Source: Eutypella sp. D-1 (taxonomy: Eukaryota > Ascomycota > Sordariomycetes > Xylariales > Diatrypaceae). Taken from it: 64,000 nt of DNA. The position numbers were made by a program, and so were the translations under genes. This document shows, in pieces, positions 62,013 through 64,000 of the stretch. Position 1 is the stretch's first letter, and each line of letters begins with the position of its first letter. Under the pieces are notes generated by a model that saw only the letters and a program-made list of their open reading frames with translations, searched no databases and was not told the origin of the DNA. The stretch covers positions 1 to 64,000 of the forward strand of contig JAJTTP010000006.1 of assembly GCA_023313575.1 (NCBI GenBank), written 5' to 3'.

Positions 62013-62549
62013 ATGTCTACTGGGAAGGCACCAAGCGCAGGCCAGAAGGTCGCCCCAGACCGAAATGGCCCCTCTCAATCAGAGGCTACTGGCCCTGTAG
62101 CTTCCGACTCTCTCGCTGCTGAGTCGAAAGCTTTTGTTCAGGGAAATGAAGCAACGCCCCAGCAACAGCCAAGCGATAGCTTCACCACGCCGGCAGAGTC
62201 GCACCACAACACCCAACCGACGTCGAGGGGAACGTCGACGGGTGCCGCAGGCACACAGAACGGCACACAGAATGTCGACCCGGCCCCCACCTACGTCAAC
62301 AACCAATATCACCAGGATCGTTCCGGTCCGCACGGCAAGAACCTCAAGGAGGATGACAGCATCGCCACCGAGGACAAGAACAAGAACACCAGCTTCTCAC
62401 AATTCGGAACCAAGGACGATCCGGGTGCAGCAGCTGAGAAGAAGTTTGCTTTGGCGGATACTGCGCCTGTTGGCTCGACGGGTGCTCGGCAGAAGGGTTC
62501 CGAGGGCAAGACAGTGTACGATGCCTTAAGCTCTGAAACCAACGCATGA
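62013..62549 (+). CDS. small hydrophilic protein, unknown function
   Basis: This intronless frame of 178 codons encodes an unusually polar protein, rich in Ser, Thr, Ala, Gln, Asn and Gly, with no membrane segment or signal peptide. Recurrent features are SDSLAAESKAF near residues 31-41, GPHGKNLKEDD near 104-114, and SFSQFGTKDDPGAAAEKKFA near 127-146. The blocks resemble small hydrophilin/LEA-like stress proteins common in filamentous fungi; that comparison is from memory and the function is not assigned. The composition predicts intrinsic disorder. Start context (CAACAATGTC) is good and the frame ends in a normal TGA. Its codon use is GC-rich, like the confident genes nearby. Confidence 0.7.
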   Translation: MSTGKAPSAGQKVAPDRNGPSQSEATGPVASDSLAAESKAFVQGNEATPQQQPSDSFTTPAESHHNTQPTSRGTSTGAAGTQNGTQNVDPAPTYVNNQYHQDRSGPHGKNLKEDDSIATEDKNKNTSFSQFGTKDDPGAAAEKKFALADTAPVGSTGARQKGSEGKTVYDALSSETNA

Positions 62550-63144
62550 GTCTCTCTCTCCATGAGGTGCGCTGGTATGGTTGTTAATGTCAGAAGGCAA
62601 ATGTAGACTTAAACCTTCCAAACTCGACAGGAGAGTTATGAGCTATTTTACCCAACACCACGAATTTATGACCAGAATTTGTTCCTAGGCGCTGGTGTCG
62701 ATCTGGGGCAAGTGAAATTCTGTAGGTATTGCTGTATGTAGATGTTATCCATCGCTGGGCTATGTAGTAGGCATATATTGGCTCTAATACCTAAGCAGTC
62801 TAAAATAGGTGTCGCAACCAATAAAATGGGCCCTGTGGCACCCATCCTGGCATAGAACCATAAAAGAAGCACCCGGACCTAGGTTAGGGGAATTCTTCTT
62901 TTTCTGCCTTCCCCAGAGCCGTAACAGGGCCCAAAATGGCCCAAAATATCAACCCTTTTTGGTTGCGACACTAGGGTTTACTTTCACGGGTATCACTTAA
63001 CCACATCGGTAGTAGTATATCCTCATGATATAAGAGAATGTAACTCTCGTCATAGGCTACCTATCATTCCGCAGGCCAAAATATCAGTCATTCGCACCAC
63101 CTACCCGTAGACATTTCTTCCCAGCCAAGTAACCTTCAATTCGA
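62550..63144. other. convergent 3' flanks, no gene recognised
   Basis: This spacer lies between the hydrophilic protein gene and the ABC transporter. A 12-bp palindromic AGGTTAGGGG context follows an ACCTAGGT at 62877-62884. A GGTGTCGCAACCAATAAAATGG segment near 62809 resembles GTGTCGCAACCAATAAGA at 11411, a possible decayed repeat. Confidence 0.4.
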
Positions 63145-63971
63145 TTATCGATCAAGGGCTTGCGCTAAGCACTGTACTGAAGGTGAGCTATGTGATCTTT
63201 CATTCTGATGATGCGTAAGTCTTACCATGCCGTGATATACCCCCTTCCTCTGCAGTAAGGTTAGGTGCGTCCCGCTCTCGAGAACTTGTCCGTCTCCTAG
63301 GACGAAGATGATGTCGGCGTTCTTCACAGTTGCCAGTCTGTGCGCGACAACGATCATGGTTCGTCCTTTTCTCGTCTTTTCCAACGTTTCTTGGATCTGC
63401 TTCTCCGTTTCCGAGTCGAGATTCGAGGTCGCTTCGTCCAGTAGCAAGAGTCGAGGGCGTCGAACCAGGGCCCTCGCAATGGAGATACGCTGCTTCTGAC
63501 CGCCTGAGAGGAGTACGCCCTTGGTTCCGACGACAGTGTCGTATCCTTCCTGCAGAGATAGCAGGAAGTCATGGATCTCCGCCTCTTTACAGGCCTCGAA
63601 CATCCTGTCTTCGGATTCTTCGGCATGGTCGGTTCCAACCAGAATGTTCTCACGTATAGTGCCATCGAATATATTAGGCTCTTGTGCGACCAGCGATATG
63701 GTCTTGCGATAGTCGTGCAGATTGATTTCCTCGATATCGCGACTGTCGTAAGTGATGACCCCTGAGTTGATTTGATAGAACCTTGCCAGAACGTGTGAGC
63801 TTTGTAAGGCAATGACATGACGGGTACAGGGTACTACAAACCGTTCAAGTAACGAGATTATGCTTGTTTTCCCGGAGCCTATCACGGTTAGGTATTGATT
63901 TGAGATGGGTATGTTTTACAGATTAGCTTGCCTGATGGGCCAACGATAGCAGCAAATTGTGCTTTCTCGAT
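63145..63971 (-). CDS. ABC transporter, C-terminal nucleotide-binding domain (ABCB/MDR type), 5' partial
   Basis: Visible exons on the minus strand are 63971-63932, 63878-63842 and 63781-63145; the gene continues past the right edge. Joined, they read IEKAQFAAIVGPSGSGKTS (Walker A), LLERFYQINSGVITY, ISLVAQEPNIFDGTIRENI (Q-loop), VGTKGVLLSGGQKQRISIAR (signature), RLLLLDEATSNLDSETEK (Walker B and D-loop) and IVVAHRLATVKNAD (H-loop). All ATPase residues are intact, and the sequence resembles the second NBD of ABCB-type multidrug or peptide exporters. The 53-nt intron (63879-63931) has a GC donor (GCAAGC) and CTAAC branch; the 60-nt intron (63782-63841) starts GTTTGT and is free of stops. After the last conserved strand a 25-residue tail (THHQNERSHSSPSVQ) ends at 63145. 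The substrate cannot be inferred. Confidence 0.88.
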
Positions 63972-64000
63972 CTATTGATTGTTAAAACCTGAGAAGTCAA

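Overview
This window looks like nuclear DNA of a filamentous ascomycete, most likely a sordariomycete-type mould; the class is inferred, not proven. The evidence is short (53-193 nt) introns with GT(A/G)NGT donors and CTAAC-like branch points, typical Pezizomycotina genes (ERG2, SSD1/GUL-1, GLE1, TLG1, CSL4, a HET-domain protein, a SAT4/rhodopsin-type membrane protein), and a 13-kb AT-rich block carrying the transition-only signature of repeat-induced point mutation (RIP).

Layout. 1-3.3 kb: the 3' part of an alpha/beta hydrolase, a 5'-truncated SAT4-type pseudogene with two stops, and a DUF829/TMEM53-like gene. 4.4-6.9 kb: exosome cap subunit CSL4 (minus) divergent from sterol C-8 isomerase ERG2 (plus). 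7.6-8.2 kb: two decayed LTR-like repeats. 8.6-10.9 kb: a HET-domain gene. 12.1-14.8 kb: a six-exon secreted acid-sphingomyelinase-like phosphodiesterase. 16.2-17.5 kb: a tandem-ACT, CASTOR-like protein whose first exon was not found. 17.5-22.7 kb: gene-poor. 22.7-35.8 kb: a Ty1/copia retrotransposon with 199-bp LTRs and a CATAT target duplication, split by a Ty3/gypsy element with ~413-bp LTRs; both point the same way and both are heavily RIP-mutated. 37.6-43.8 kb: a METTL25-like methyltransferase, the SNARE TLG1 and the mRNA export factor GLE1. 43.8-49.0 kb: gene-poor, rich in TAGG/CCTA repeats and pyrimidine tracts. 49.0-53.4 kb: SSD1. 57.7-58.7 kb: a secreted ferritin-like protein. 62.0-62.5 kb: a small hydrophilic protein. 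63.1-64 kb: the C-terminal nucleotide-binding domain of an ABC transporter, running off the right edge.

The genes do not form an obvious pathway or cluster. Most are dispersed housekeeping genes: RNA processing and export (CSL4, GLE1, SSD1), sterol synthesis, vesicle fusion and nutrient sensing. They are separated by long intergenic stretches and one transposon island. I found no convincing undescribed multi-gene system. The best signals are the nested, RIP-mutated retrotransposons, whose LTR pairs show a clear positional polarity of mutation, and several gene-level oddities: a GC-AG intron, an in-frame 60-nt intron in an ABC domain, a decayed SAT4 gene and decayed LTR-like repeats.

All splice sites were assigned by eye from donor/acceptor/branch motifs plus continuity of conserved protein motifs. 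No database search was run.
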